NCBI GenBank assembly: GCA_020200135.1
Contig: JAIVJI010000014.1
Coordinates: forward strand, 1-35,369
DNA from: Acidobacteriota bacterium
GTDB lineage: Bacteria; Acidobacteriota; Blastocatellia; Pyrinomonadales; Pyrinomonadaceae
DNA length: 35,369 nucleotides
Direction of reading: 5' to 3'
In this document: positions 22,357 to 29,805 of the stretch, piece after piece
Position numbering within the stretch: the first letter of the stretch is position 1
How the letters are laid out: each line of letters starts with the position of its first letter
Notes under the pieces: model-generated
What the model was told of the DNA's origin: nothing
Database searches by the model: none
The model's input: the letters and a program-made list of their open reading frames with translations, nothing else
Translations under genes and position numbers: made by a program

Positions 22357-23574
22357 ATGCCTCCCCATATGACTGACGACAAACGGGGCGGCGAACGGAC
22401 GCGGCGCGGATTCATCAAGGCCGCCGGGCTTGGCGTGGCGGGCGCCGCGTTGACGCGCAACTCTGAAGCATTGGCGCAGAGGAGAGGGGCCCGGCGCGAG
22501 ATGATCCTCTACGTCGGGACTTACACGACGGGCGCGAGCGAGGGAATTTATATCTACCGGCTCAACCTCTTGGACGGCTCGCTCAAACGCGAGTGGGCGA
22601 TAGCCGGCATCAGAGACCCTTCTTACCTCACGCTCGAACCGGGCGGGCGCTTTCTTTACGCGGTCAACGAGGTCGAGAACTTTGGCGGCGCGAAGAGCGG
22701 CGCGGTCAGCGCGTTCGCCGTCGAACGGAAGACGGGCATACTGCGATTCCTGAATCAACAGGCGTCGAAAGGCGGCGCGCCGTGCTACGTGACGACCACG
22801 GAGTCCGGCCGCTTCGTGCTCGTGGCGAACTACTCGGGCGGCAACGTCGCGGTCCTCCCCGTGCTGCCGGACGGGAGCCTCGGCGAGGCCGTGGACGTGG
22901 AGCAGGGCGCTGGCACAGGCCCGAACCGCGAGCGGCAGGAGGCTCCGCACGCGCACTGCGTCCTGCTGGACCGCGCGAACAAATACGCCTACTCGTGCGA
23001 CCTCGGCACGGACAAGGTCATGGTCTACCGCTTCGACGCGCGCGGCGGGAGCCTGAGCCCGAACGCGCCGCCGTCCTTCTCGACGAAGCCGGGCGCGGGG
23101 CCGCGCCACCTCGCCTTTCACCCGAGGGGGCGCTTCGTCTACGTCCTGAACGAGCTCGACTCGAGCGTCACGGCGCTTGCGCACGGCGCGGCGCGCGGGT
23201 CGCTGCGCGAGTTGCAGACGTTGGGCACGCTGCCCACCGGCTTCTCCGGCGCGAACACAGGCGCCGACATACACCTCACGCCCGACGGCAGATTTCTCTA
23301 CTGCTCGAACCGCGGGCACGACAGCATCGCCGGCTTTTGGGTCGACCCTCGGACGGGCTGGCTGCGGCCCGCCGGGCACACGCCGACCGGCGGCAGGACG
23401 CCGCGCAACTTCGTCATCGACCCGTCGGGGCGTCTCCTCCTCGTGGCCAACCAGAAGTCCGACAACATCGTCACCTTCCGCCTCGACCGGCGTACGGGCG
23501 CGCTCAGCCACACGGATCAGACGGCGAGTGTGCCTTCGCCCGTCTGCCTGAAACTGACCACGCCCCTCGCCTGA
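22357..23574 (+). CDS. lactonase-family seven-bladed beta-propeller protein, Tat-exported
   Basis: The protein is about 405 residues from the ATG at 22357. A twin-arginine signal (RRGFIKAAGLGVAGAALT) is followed by LAQRRGARREMILYVGTYT. Repeated blade motifs follow: PSYLTLEPGGRFLYAVNEV, ESGRFVLVANYSGGNVAVLP, PRHLAFHPRGRFVYVLNEL, DIHLTPDGRFLYCSNRG and FVIDPSGRLLLVANQKSDNI. The pattern matches the YbhE/6-phosphogluconolactonase-like lactonases. Export by Tat argues against the cytosolic pentose-phosphate role and suggests hydrolysis of an extracytoplasmic lactone. Starts at 22330 and 22369 are in-frame alternatives; none has a strong ribosome-binding site. Confidence 0.9.
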   Translation: MPPHMTDDKRGGERTRRGFIKAAGLGVAGAALTRNSEALAQRRGARREMILYVGTYTTGASEGIYIYRLNLLDGSLKREWAIAGIRDPSYLTLEPGGRFLYAVNEVENFGGAKSGAVSAFAVERKTGILRFLNQQASKGGAPCYVTTTESGRFVLVANYSGGNVAVLPVLPDGSLGEAVDVEQGAGTGPNRERQEAPHAHCVLLDRANKYAYSCDLGTDKVMVYRFDARGGSLSPNAPPSFSTKPGAGPRHLAFHPRGRFVYVLNELDSSVTALAHGAARGSLRELQTLGTLPTGFSGANTGADIHLTPDGRFLYCSNRGHDSIAGFWVDPRTGWLRPAGHTPTGGRTPRNFVIDPSGRLLLVANQKSDNIVTFRLDRRTGALSHTDQTASVPSPVCLKLTTPLA

Positions 23575-23828
23575 AGGCTTTAATTCCAACCCGCACGCAG
23601 TTACGTCCAACGTTTTGGAGGCGTCCGTCGCATTCCCGAAAACGCGCACACGCGCGCATGTACCGTCTCGTCCCAACCTCCCGGTATCTCGAACCGTAGT
23701 TCGCGCAGGTCGTCACATTAGCTGAACGGCTTCAAGGCTACTCCCGTAAAGCGCGTGTGACTGCGGCGCCCTACAACACGCTCGGGATGCGCCGCCCGAC
23801 GAGCCCGGAACATATCGAAAGGATTTGA

Positions 23829-24200
23829 ATGATGAAGAAGATTACGACCCACGTCGCCACCGCCCTCCTCCTTTGCGTCATCGCCGTCTCCCCCGTCTTC
23901 GCTAAGGTGAAGAGCCGCACCATCACCGTGGGGCAGGACTTCGCCGTCGGCGGGACTGTCGTCAAGGCCGGCACCTACCGCTTCAACTTCGACGACCAGA
24001 AGAACGAGCTGACCGTCACCGACCGCAAGACCAAAGAGGTCCTCGCGCGCTCCGAGGCGCGTGTCGAGACGCGCAAGGCCGGCCCTTTGACCATGCACCT
24101 CGAGCTGGTCGAGTCCGGCAGCTCGAAGACGCTCGCCAGCATCGCCTTCTCCGGCGAGAAGCAGTCCTACGTCCTGGCCGGCAGCACCGCCGCCCGTTAG
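23829..24200 (+). CDS. small secreted beta-rich protein of unknown function
   Basis: This 123-residue protein has a clear signal peptide (THVATALLLCVIAVSPVFAK, cleavage near AFA|K). The mature part alternates short strands: SRTITVGQDFAVGGTVVKAG, TYRFNFDDQKNELTVTDRK and a final IAFSGEKQSYVLAG. Small proteins of this kind, with a VKAGTY(R/K)F.FD turn, are common in Acidobacteria-like genomes, but I cannot name a function. An AAAGGA ribosome-binding site precedes the start. The preceding 250 bases after the lactonase gene hold nothing recognisable. Confidence 0.75.
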   Translation: MMKKITTHVATALLLCVIAVSPVFAKVKSRTITVGQDFAVGGTVVKAGTYRFNFDDQKNELTVTDRKTKEVLARSEARVETRKAGPLTMHLELVESGSSKTLASIAFSGEKQSYVLAGSTAAR

Positions 24201-24203
24201 CTT

Positions 24204-24420
24204 TCAAACGAGAGGTTCTACGCCCTCCGTCCGGCACAGGTGAACGCCGAGCAGCGGGGGCGGGGGGGGCGCGCGTGGGAACGTCTGCGTCACCTCGTAG
24301 ACGCCGCCCCCCACCCCCTTCGCCCACTGCCGCTGCTGCCAGAAAAGCGAGCAGTAAGAGTGTGCGCGAGGCGAAGTGCCGGGTGGCACGCGCGTTTCGG
24401 GTGCGGAAGTAGGAGGGCAT
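24204..24420 (-). pseudogene. possible small secreted protein with a frame conflict
   Basis: A good start exists on the minus strand at 24420: AAGGAG 9 bases upstream and a TATACT -10-like hexamer further upstream. Translation gives an export-signal-like stretch (HFASRTLLLLAFLAAAAVGE). That frame then stays open into DNA antisense to the neighbouring gene. Another minus frame covers the second half and ends at a stop at 24204. A G-rich run (24255-24270) between the frames is a natural place for an indel or sequencing error. The product is unrecognised; the call rests on the start signals only. Confidence 0.35.
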
Positions 24421-24509
24421 TGCGTCGGCTCCTTGAAAGGGATGATTCGGGTCGGCACGCGAGTATAAGGGAGCGCGCGCCGACCCGCCACGGCCTCGTG
24501 TGCTTCGAC

Positions 24510-24929
24510 TCATTGTCCCCGCCGTCGGCGCTTCGAGCGGCAGTTGGCGGCGCCGCACTTGCAGACCTCGGGGTGGTAGGGGTCGCGGTAGTTAATGGTC
24601 AGCTCCTCGCCGGGCCGGATGTCGCGCCGGGCGAAGATGGCCACCTTCTGGCCTGGCACGACCCGCATGAAGGCGTTCGGGTCGCAGGAGTGGTTGATGT
24701 AGGCCGTCTCGTTCCCGCCGACGGCGCCGTCGACGGCGGTGTTCTCGTCGATGCGGATTATCTTTATTGCAACCTCCTGCTGCCGGCGCAGCCGCGCCTC
24801 TATCTTCCGGCTGCCCTTGACGAGCTCGCCCGCGTAGGTGGCTATCTTCTTCCGCGCGGTAAAGTGCGCGAGGGCGAAACAACCCTTTCCGTAGATGCCG
24901 CTCTTCTTCACCGTGAGCTGGGCCGACAC
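24510..24929 (-). CDS. SET-domain protein (putative lysine methyltransferase)
   Basis: The 139-residue protein is a compact SET domain: SGIYGKGCFALAHFTARKKI and IATYAGELV at the N-terminus. The core AYINHSCDPNAFMRV carries the NHSCxPN SAM/pseudoknot motif. GEELTINYRDPYH and a post-SET-like CKCGAANCRSKRRRRG follow, where a cysteine cluster may bind zinc. These motifs are those of protein lysine methyltransferases; in bacteria the substrates are mostly unknown. The very basic tail could bind nucleic acid. A TATAAT lies about 60 bases upstream. The protein lacks pre-SET and other eukaryotic accessory domains. Confidence 0.88.
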   Translation of the reverse strand: MSAQLTVKKSGIYGKGCFALAHFTARKKIATYAGELVKGSRKIEARLRRQQEVAIKIIRIDENTAVDGAVGGNETAYINHSCDPNAFMRVVPGQKVAIFARRDIRPGEELTINYRDPYHPEVCKCGAANCRSKRRRRGQ

Positions 24930-24987
24930 AGATACTCCCTCCCTTTATCGTCGAACGGACTTTGCTGAGAGCTTGCGCGAGGCGCGT

Positions 24988-24993
24988 ATTATA
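24988..24993 (-). promoter_or_regulatory. -10 element of the SET-domain gene
   Basis: A perfect TATAAT lies on the minus strand at 24993-24988, about 60 bases before the SET ATG at 24929. No convincing -35 hexamer is present. Confidence 0.45.
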
Positions 24994-25088
24994 AACTTTA
25001 TCCCCGCCCGAACGGCTGTTTTGAAGACCCATGTTTAGCGCCGTAGTGGCGGCGGCTACAGCACCGTCTGGTCGCATGCCGTGATGGC

Positions 25089-25283
25089 TTTGACATCACG
25101 CCGGATAAGCGGTTTTACAAATAAACGGGGGTGCGCTGGACAGTGGGCCGACGTTTCGTGTATTGTGTTTCTCAACCGGGACGCGGGTGAATCTCGCGTC
25201 TCAGTGGTTTGCTGGGGTGAGGACAGTGAGCCACATAGAACAGGCGCGAGGCCCCCAAGGCTGACGCGCCTGTTCGCTTTTTG
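25089..25283 (+). ncRNA. candidate structured small RNA or leader upstream of yihY
   Basis: This gene-free stretch begins with TTGACA at 25089-25094 and a weak TTTTAC 17 bases on, a possible promoter. It contains a hairpin (GGGACGCG at 25178-25185 with CGCGTCTC at 25195-25202) and ends in an intrinsic terminator at 25238-25282. A terminator here, with no protein gene before it on the same strand, implies a short non-coding transcript or an attenuated leader of the YihY gene. I could not match it to a known RNA family. Confidence 0.4.
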
Positions 25284-25314
25284 GGCCTTACATAGAGACA
25301 GGCGCACCGGCCCC
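25233..25314 (+). repeat. imperfect direct repeat flanking the terminator
   Basis: The words ACATAGAACAGGCGCGAGG (from 25233) and ACATAGAGACAGGCGCACCG (from 25290), each followed by a C-rich GGCCCC-type run, are near copies about 57 bases apart. The first forms the left arm of the terminator; the second could compete for the same right arm. Confidence 0.45.
25238..25282 (+). terminator. intrinsic terminator
   Basis: Perfect 11-bp stem GAACAGGCGCG (25238-25248) with CGCGCCTGTTC (25265-25275), a 16-base loop, then GC and five T (25278-25282). The U-run exists only in the plus orientation. Confidence 0.65.
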
Positions 25315-25353
25315 GGCAGGTGACGGCGCGCGCCGCTTCCGAGCTTCTGGGTG

Positions 25354-26280
25354 ATGGACAAGGACGACGAGAGGGCGATTGCGTCGGTCTGGAAGCTCGG
25401 CGGGCTTACGCGGCGGGAGTTGGCGCGCCGCGTCTGGACAGACATGTACGAGGGCGACCTGCTCACGCGCTCCGCCGCGCTCTCCTACTACTTCCTGCTC
25501 GCGCTCTTTCCCCTGCTGATCTTTCTGACGGCCATGCTCGGCCACTTCGCTGAGGCGGGGACTGAGCTTCGCGTGAACATGCTCAACTACCTCGCGAGCA
25601 TCGCCCCGCGCTCTGCCTCGCAGCTCGTCCGCGCCACGGTCCAGGAGATTACAGAGGGCGCGGACGGCGGCAAGCTCTCCTTCGGGCTGTTGGCGGCGTT
25701 GTGGTTCGCGTCGTTCGGGATGGCGGCGGTCGGCGACACGCTCAACTCGGCCTACGGGGTGAGGGAGACGCGACCCTTCTGGCGCGTGCGGCTGATTTCG
25801 CTCGGGCTGACGGCGGCGCTGGCGGCGCTCATCATCTCGGCGCTGGCGCTGGTGCTCTACGGCGGCGAGATTGGCGAGGTGCTGGCCGGGCGCTACGATC
25901 TGGGCGCGGCCTTCGTCTCCACCTGGGGCGTAATCCAGTGGGCCATCGTGCTCGCGTTCGTGCTCTTCGCCCTCGCGCTCATCTACTACTACGCCCCCGA
26001 CCTGCGCGACCAGCATTGGTACTGGATCACGCCGGGGTCGCTCGTCGGCGTCGCGCTCTGGCTCGCCGTCTCGTTCGGCTTCCGCCTCTACCTTGACTAC
26101 TTCGACCGCTACAGCGTCACCTACGGCTCGCTCGGGGCGGTGATAGTCCTGCTGCTGTGGTTCTACCTGACGGGCGCGGCCATCCTGGTCGGGGGCAAGG
26201 TAAACGCCGTCATCGAGCACGCGGCCGCGCGCATGGGAACGCCCGAGGCCAAGCTTCCCGGAGAGAAGAGTCCCACCTGA
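25354..26280 (+). CDS. YihY/BrkB-family membrane protein
   Basis: The 308-residue protein has about six membrane helices and the family signature LTRSAALSYYFLLALFPLLIFLTAMLG near residues 36-62. Later it shows FGLLAALWFASFGMAAVGDTLNSAYGV, YYYAPDLRDQHWYWITPGSLVG and SVTYGSLGAVIVLLLWFYLTGAAILVGG. The family was once called ribonuclease BN but is now regarded as integral membrane proteins of uncertain, perhaps transport, function. The ATG at 25354 directly follows an in-frame GTG; the ribosome-binding site is weak. An intrinsic terminator lies about 70 bases upstream, so expression could be attenuated. Confidence 0.9.
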   Translation: MDKDDERAIASVWKLGGLTRRELARRVWTDMYEGDLLTRSAALSYYFLLALFPLLIFLTAMLGHFAEAGTELRVNMLNYLASIAPRSASQLVRATVQEITEGADGGKLSFGLLAALWFASFGMAAVGDTLNSAYGVRETRPFWRVRLISLGLTAALAALIISALALVLYGGEIGEVLAGRYDLGAAFVSTWGVIQWAIVLAFVLFALALIYYYAPDLRDQHWYWITPGSLVGVALWLAVSFGFRLYLDYFDRYSVTYGSLGAVIVLLLWFYLTGAAILVGGKVNAVIEHAAARMGTPEAKLPGEKSPT

Positions 26281-26391
26281 AGAGGTCGCGCGGCGTCACG
26301 GAACAGGGGGCCGATGCCTTATGTGCGCCCCCACACATTGGAGCCGGCCAACCGCCCCCATAGTCGCGTGCGCGTTTGCGGAAAATTCTGT

Positions 26392-26397
26392 TATACT
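26392..26397 (+). promoter_or_regulatory. extended -10 promoter of the radical SAM genes
   Basis: TGTTATACT forms an extended -10 (TG-N-TATACT, hexamer at 26392-26397) in an otherwise GC-rich gap. Transcription from here would give a leader of about 135 bases before the TTG start at 26540, including a GGGAAA/TTTCCC hairpin. I looked for a cobalamin-riboswitch B12 box in this leader and did not see one. Confidence 0.45.
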
Positions 26398-26539
26398 CCC
26401 CGCGCTGAACGGCTCACCCCGGCAACGGGAAAGGGTTTCCCCCGACTCTCCCGGCGTCTTTGTTGTTCGTATTCCCGGCGTTTATGCCAAGTGTCCACTA
26501 AGTTATTTGTCGTAAGGCAGCAGGCAGGAAGAAGGCCCC

Positions 26540-28108
26540 TTGAAGATTCTACTCTACAACCCTGACAACGGCGTGACGCGTAACTTCATGCCGCACCTCT
26601 GGATGTTCCTCCTCCAGTCAATCACCCCGCCCGGCCACGAGGTCATCCTCATCGACGGCAACGCGCGCGCGATGGACGACGAGGAGATCGTCCGGTACGC
26701 GCGCGAGCAGGGCGTCGGGCTGGTCGGCATCGGCGCGATGACGCGCATGATCGCCAAGGCCTACCGCGTCGCCGACGCGCTGCGCGCCGCCGGGGTCAAG
26801 GTCGTGATGGGCGGGCCGCACGTCACCGAGTGCCCGGACGAGGCGCTGGGGCGCGACGGCGGGCCGCGCCACGCCGACGCCGTCGCGCTGGGCGAGGCCG
26901 ACGAGACCTGGCCGCTCATCGTCGAGGACGCCGCGCGGGGCGAGCTGAAGGACGTTTACCAGCCCGAGCGTGACGCCAAGGGCAACGACCTCAAGCCGAG
27001 CCTCCAGCCCTACCCGCACATCCCCTGGGAGACGCTCGAACTCGAACAGTTCAGCCTCGTGCCGAGCGTCGCGCGCCCGCTGCTGAGCCGGCTGGGCGGC
27101 GGGTGGGGGAGCTTCTACGTCGTCCCCATCGAGACGGGGCGCGGCTGCCCCTACGGGTGCGAGTTCTGCACGGTGACCGGCTTTTTCGGCGACTCGATTC
27201 GCTTCCGCACCAACGAGTCTGTCGTCGAGGAGCTGCTGCGTCTGAAGGAGCGCGCGCGGCGAGAGCGCGGGCAGATAGCGGTCTTCTTCATCGACGACAA
27301 CCTGGCCATCAACATCAAGCGCGTGAAGTCGCTGCTGCGTGACATCATCGACGCCGGGGCGCAGGTGCCGTGGGTGGCGCAGATCAGCGCCAACCTCCTG
27401 CGCGACGAGGAGCTGTGCGACCTCATCGCCGAGTCGGGCGGCAAGTGGGTCTTCATCGGGATGGAGTCCATCGACCCGGCGAACATGGCCGACGTCAACA
27501 AGAACTTCAGCAAGCCGGGCGAGTACGGCGCGGTGCTGGAGCGGCTCGCGCGGCGCAACATCTTCGCCATCACCTCGTTCATCTTCGGCATGGACAACGA
27601 CACGCCGGGTGTGGCCGCGCGGACGATCAAAGAGATCGAGTCGTGGCCGCCGGGACTCCCCGTCTTCGGACAGCTCACGCCGTTCCCGGCCACGCCGCTC
27701 TACGAGCGTCTGGAGAAGGCCGGGCGGCTGGCGCGCCCCAAGCACTGGCTCGACTTCGCGCCCTTCGTGATGGCGCACGCGCCCCTCAAGATGAGCATCG
27801 AGGAGGCGCGGGCCGAGACGCGCAGCGCGTGGGAGGCGTCATACAGCCCCGAAAGGAACGCGCAGGCCGTGGAGGCGATCGCCGGCCACGACCTCCAGTA
27901 CCGCCTCAGCATGTTGGTCTCCCGCCTCTTCTTCCGCGGCATCTACTTCCCGCAGATGAACAAGCGCGCGTGGGCCAGGCTCATCTTCGACAACCGGCGG
28001 ACGATCTCCTCGCTCGTGAGGGAGGGCTTCGGGAAGTGGCGCAGGGCGCGGCGGCGCAGGAATGAGGTGGCCGGCGCCGTCACCGCGTCCGCGGCCGGCG
28101 GCGACTAA
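26540..28108 (+). CDS. B12-binding-domain radical SAM protein
   Basis: The 522-residue protein has an N-terminal cobalamin-binding-type Rossmann domain (1-140; MKILLYNPDNGVTRNFMPH, VGLVGIGAMTRMIAKAYRVA, VVMGGPHVTECPDEAL). The radical SAM core carries the cluster motif CPYGCEFC (Cys203, 207, 210) and FIDDNLAINIKRVKSLL. A C-terminal extension ends in an Arg-rich tail. Enzymes of this architecture often methylate or rearrange unactivated carbons of lipids or natural products. The DxHxxG lower-ligand motif of B12 domains is not seen, as is usual in this class. The start is TTG, supported by AGGAAGAAGG just upstream and by the family N-terminus. The second radical SAM gene follows 114 bases later. 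Confidence 0.9.
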   Translation: MKILLYNPDNGVTRNFMPHLWMFLLQSITPPGHEVILIDGNARAMDDEEIVRYAREQGVGLVGIGAMTRMIAKAYRVADALRAAGVKVVMGGPHVTECPDEALGRDGGPRHADAVALGEADETWPLIVEDAARGELKDVYQPERDAKGNDLKPSLQPYPHIPWETLELEQFSLVPSVARPLLSRLGGGWGSFYVVPIETGRGCPYGCEFCTVTGFFGDSIRFRTNESVVEELLRLKERARRERGQIAVFFIDDNLAINIKRVKSLLRDIIDAGAQVPWVAQISANLLRDEELCDLIAESGGKWVFIGMESIDPANMADVNKNFSKPGEYGAVLERLARRNIFAITSFIFGMDNDTPGVAARTIKEIESWPPGLPVFGQLTPFPATPLYERLEKAGRLARPKHWLDFAPFVMAHAPLKMSIEEARAETRSAWEASYSPERNAQAVEAIAGHDLQYRLSMLVSRLFFRGIYFPQMNKRAWARLIFDNRRTISSLVREGFGKWRRARRRRNEVAGAVTASAAGGD

Positions 28109-28222
28109 AGCCTTTCCCGAGAATCGCGTTCCGGAATCAGAGTTCCCCCGCAAGTGGCTTCCCCCATAAGTCGGCCGTGGTCGCGTGCCGCGCGGCAGTG
28201 GATACGGTGAGGAGGACGCGAG

Positions 28223-29710
28223 ATGAAGGTTCTGCTGGTCTACCCGGAATTCCCGGACACGTACTGGAGTTTCCGCCACGCGCTGAAGTTCGAGGGCAAG
28301 CGCTCGCCCTTCCCGCCGCTGGGGCTTCTGACCGTCTCGGCCCTGCTGCCCGACTCCTGGGAGCGGAGGCTGGTGGACATGAACGTCCGGCGGCTCACTG
28401 ACGCGGACATCGAGTGGGCGGACATCGTCTTCGCCAGCGCGATGATCGTGCAGAAGGAGTCGCTGGAGAAGGCGGTCGAGCGCTGCAAGGCGCGCGGCAA
28501 GCGCGTCGTCGTCGGCGGCCCCTACGTCTCGACCAGCGCGGAGAAGCTGCCCGACGCCGACCACATCTTCGTCGGCGAGGCCGAAACGACGCTGCCCGAG
28601 TTCCTCACAGACCTGGAACGCGGCGAGCCGAAGCCCTTCTACCAGTCCCCCGAGCGCCCCGCGCTCACCGCCACCCCCGTCCCGCACTTCCGACTGGCCG
28701 AACTCAAACGCTACAGCGCGATGAGCATCCAGTACTCGCGCGGCTGCCCCTTCAGCTGCGAGTTCTGCGACATCATCGAGATTTACGGCCGAGTCCCGCG
28801 GACGAAGTCCAACGGGCAGGTGCTCGCCGAGCTGGACGCGCTGCGCGCGACGGGCTGGCGCGGCCTCGTCTTCATCGTGGACGACAACTTCATCGGCAAC
28901 AAGAAGAACGTCCGCCTGCTCATGCCCGACCTCGTGGAGTGGTCCGAGTCGCACGGCCGCCCCTTCTCCTTCATCACCGAGGCGAGCGTCAACCTCGCCG
29001 AGGACGACGCGCTGCTGGAGATGATGCGGCGCGCCAACTTCCGCCGCGTCTTCCTCGGCATCGAGACGCCGGTCGAGGAGAGTCTGAAGGAGGCGCAGAA
29101 GGGGCAGAACACGAGGCGCAACCTGCTCGACTCGGTGCGCAAAATCCAGTCGTACGGGATGGAGGTGATGGCGGGCTTCATCGTCGGCTTCGACAACGAC
29201 CCCGAGGACATCTTCGACCGCCAGATAAACTTCATCCGCGAGAGCGCCATCCCGCTCGCGATGGTGGGGCTGCTGACGGCGCTCCCGGACACCCAGCTCT
29301 GGCGGCGCCTGAAGAAAGAGGGGCGGCTGCTCAAGGAGAGCGGGGGCAACAACGTCGTCACCGAGGCGGCGCTCAACTTCGTCCCCCGGATGGACACGAC
29401 GCGCCTGCTCGAAGGTTACAAGCGGATAGTCTCGACCATCTACAGCCCGGCCGAATACTACAAGCGCGCGCTCGACTGCCTGTCGCACCTGACGGAGGGG
29501 CCGGAGCCGCGCCGGGGGCGTCTGTCGAGCGACGTGGCCGCCTTCGCGCGCGTCGCCATCGTGCTCGGAGTGCTCGACTCGGCGCGGATGGAGTTCTGGC
29601 GCTACATGAAGAGCACGCTCACCTCGCACCGCCAGAATTTCGCGCACGCCGTCACGCTCGCCGCCATGGGCTATCACTTCCGCAAGCTGACGCGCTCCTT
29701 CGTCGAGTAG
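28223..29710 (+). CDS. B12-binding-domain radical SAM protein with DUF4070-type C-terminus
   Basis: The 495-residue protein starts [20 protein letters not shown]. Its B12-type domain has [20 protein letters not shown], and the radical SAM motif [21 protein letters not shown] has Cys165, 169 and 172. [21 protein letters not shown] and a DUF4070-like C-terminus ([42 protein letters not shown]) follow. The hopanoid C-2 methylase HpnP belongs to this broad group, but many members have other or unknown roles, so I do not assign it. No hopanoid genes are recognised in the window. GAGGAGG precedes the ATG. It is probably co-expressed with the preceding gene. Confidence 0.92.
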   Translation: MKVLLVYPEFPDTYWSFRHALKFEGKRSPFPPLGLLTVSALLPDSWERRLVDMNVRRLTDADIEWADIVFASAMIVQKESLEKAVERCKARGKRVVVGGPYVSTSAEKLPDADHIFVGEAETTLPEFLTDLERGEPKPFYQSPERPALTATPVPHFRLAELKRYSAMSIQYSRGCPFSCEFCDIIEIYGRVPRTKSNGQVLAELDALRATGWRGLVFIVDDNFIGNKKNVRLLMPDLVEWSESHGRPFSFITEASVNLAEDDALLEMMRRANFRRVFLGIETPVEESLKEAQKGQNTRRNLLDSVRKIQSYGMEVMAGFIVGFDNDPEDIFDRQINFIRESAIPLAMVGLLTALPDTQLWRRLKKEGRLLKESGGNNVVTEAALNFVPRMDTTRLLEGYKRIVSTIYSPAEYYKRALDCLSHLTEGPEPRRGRLSSDVAAFARVAIVLGVLDSARMEFWRYMKSTLTSHRQNFAHAVTLAAMGYHFRKLTRSFVE

Positions 29711-29729
29711 AAAAATAGACCGAAAATCA

Positions 29730-29797
29730 GTTCGGCGCGGAGACGCGGCGGCAGAGCTTAAAGTTACTCACTCTGCCGCCGCGTCTCCGCGCCGAAC
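29730..29797. repeat. 27-bp perfect inverted repeat, likely terminator
   Basis: Arms at 29730-29756 and 29771-29797 are perfectly complementary over 27 bases with a 14-base loop (29757-29770). It sits between the convergent radical SAM and GH5 genes. On the minus strand it is followed by a T-rich tail (TGATTTTCGG, then TATTTTT), so it may terminate the GH5 transcript. It is much longer than a typical terminator stem, which suggests a dispersed palindromic repeat. Confidence 0.7.
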
Positions 29798-29805
29798 CGT
29801 CCTGG

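Noticed and set aside
22216..23676. 486-residue minus-strand open frame
   Set aside because: It is antisense to the lactonase gene and has no recognisable domain.
26398..26539. Cobalamin riboswitch in the radical SAM leader
   Set aside because: The leader length is suitable, but I could not see a B12 box or the conserved core; only a small GGGAAA/TTTCCC hairpin is present.
27839..29677. 612-residue minus-strand open frame
   Set aside because: It is antisense to both radical SAM genes; no motif or ribosome-binding site.
28223..29710. Assignment as hopanoid C-2 methylase HpnP
   Set aside because: The DUF4070/B12 radical SAM group is broad, and no hopanoid genes are identified nearby.
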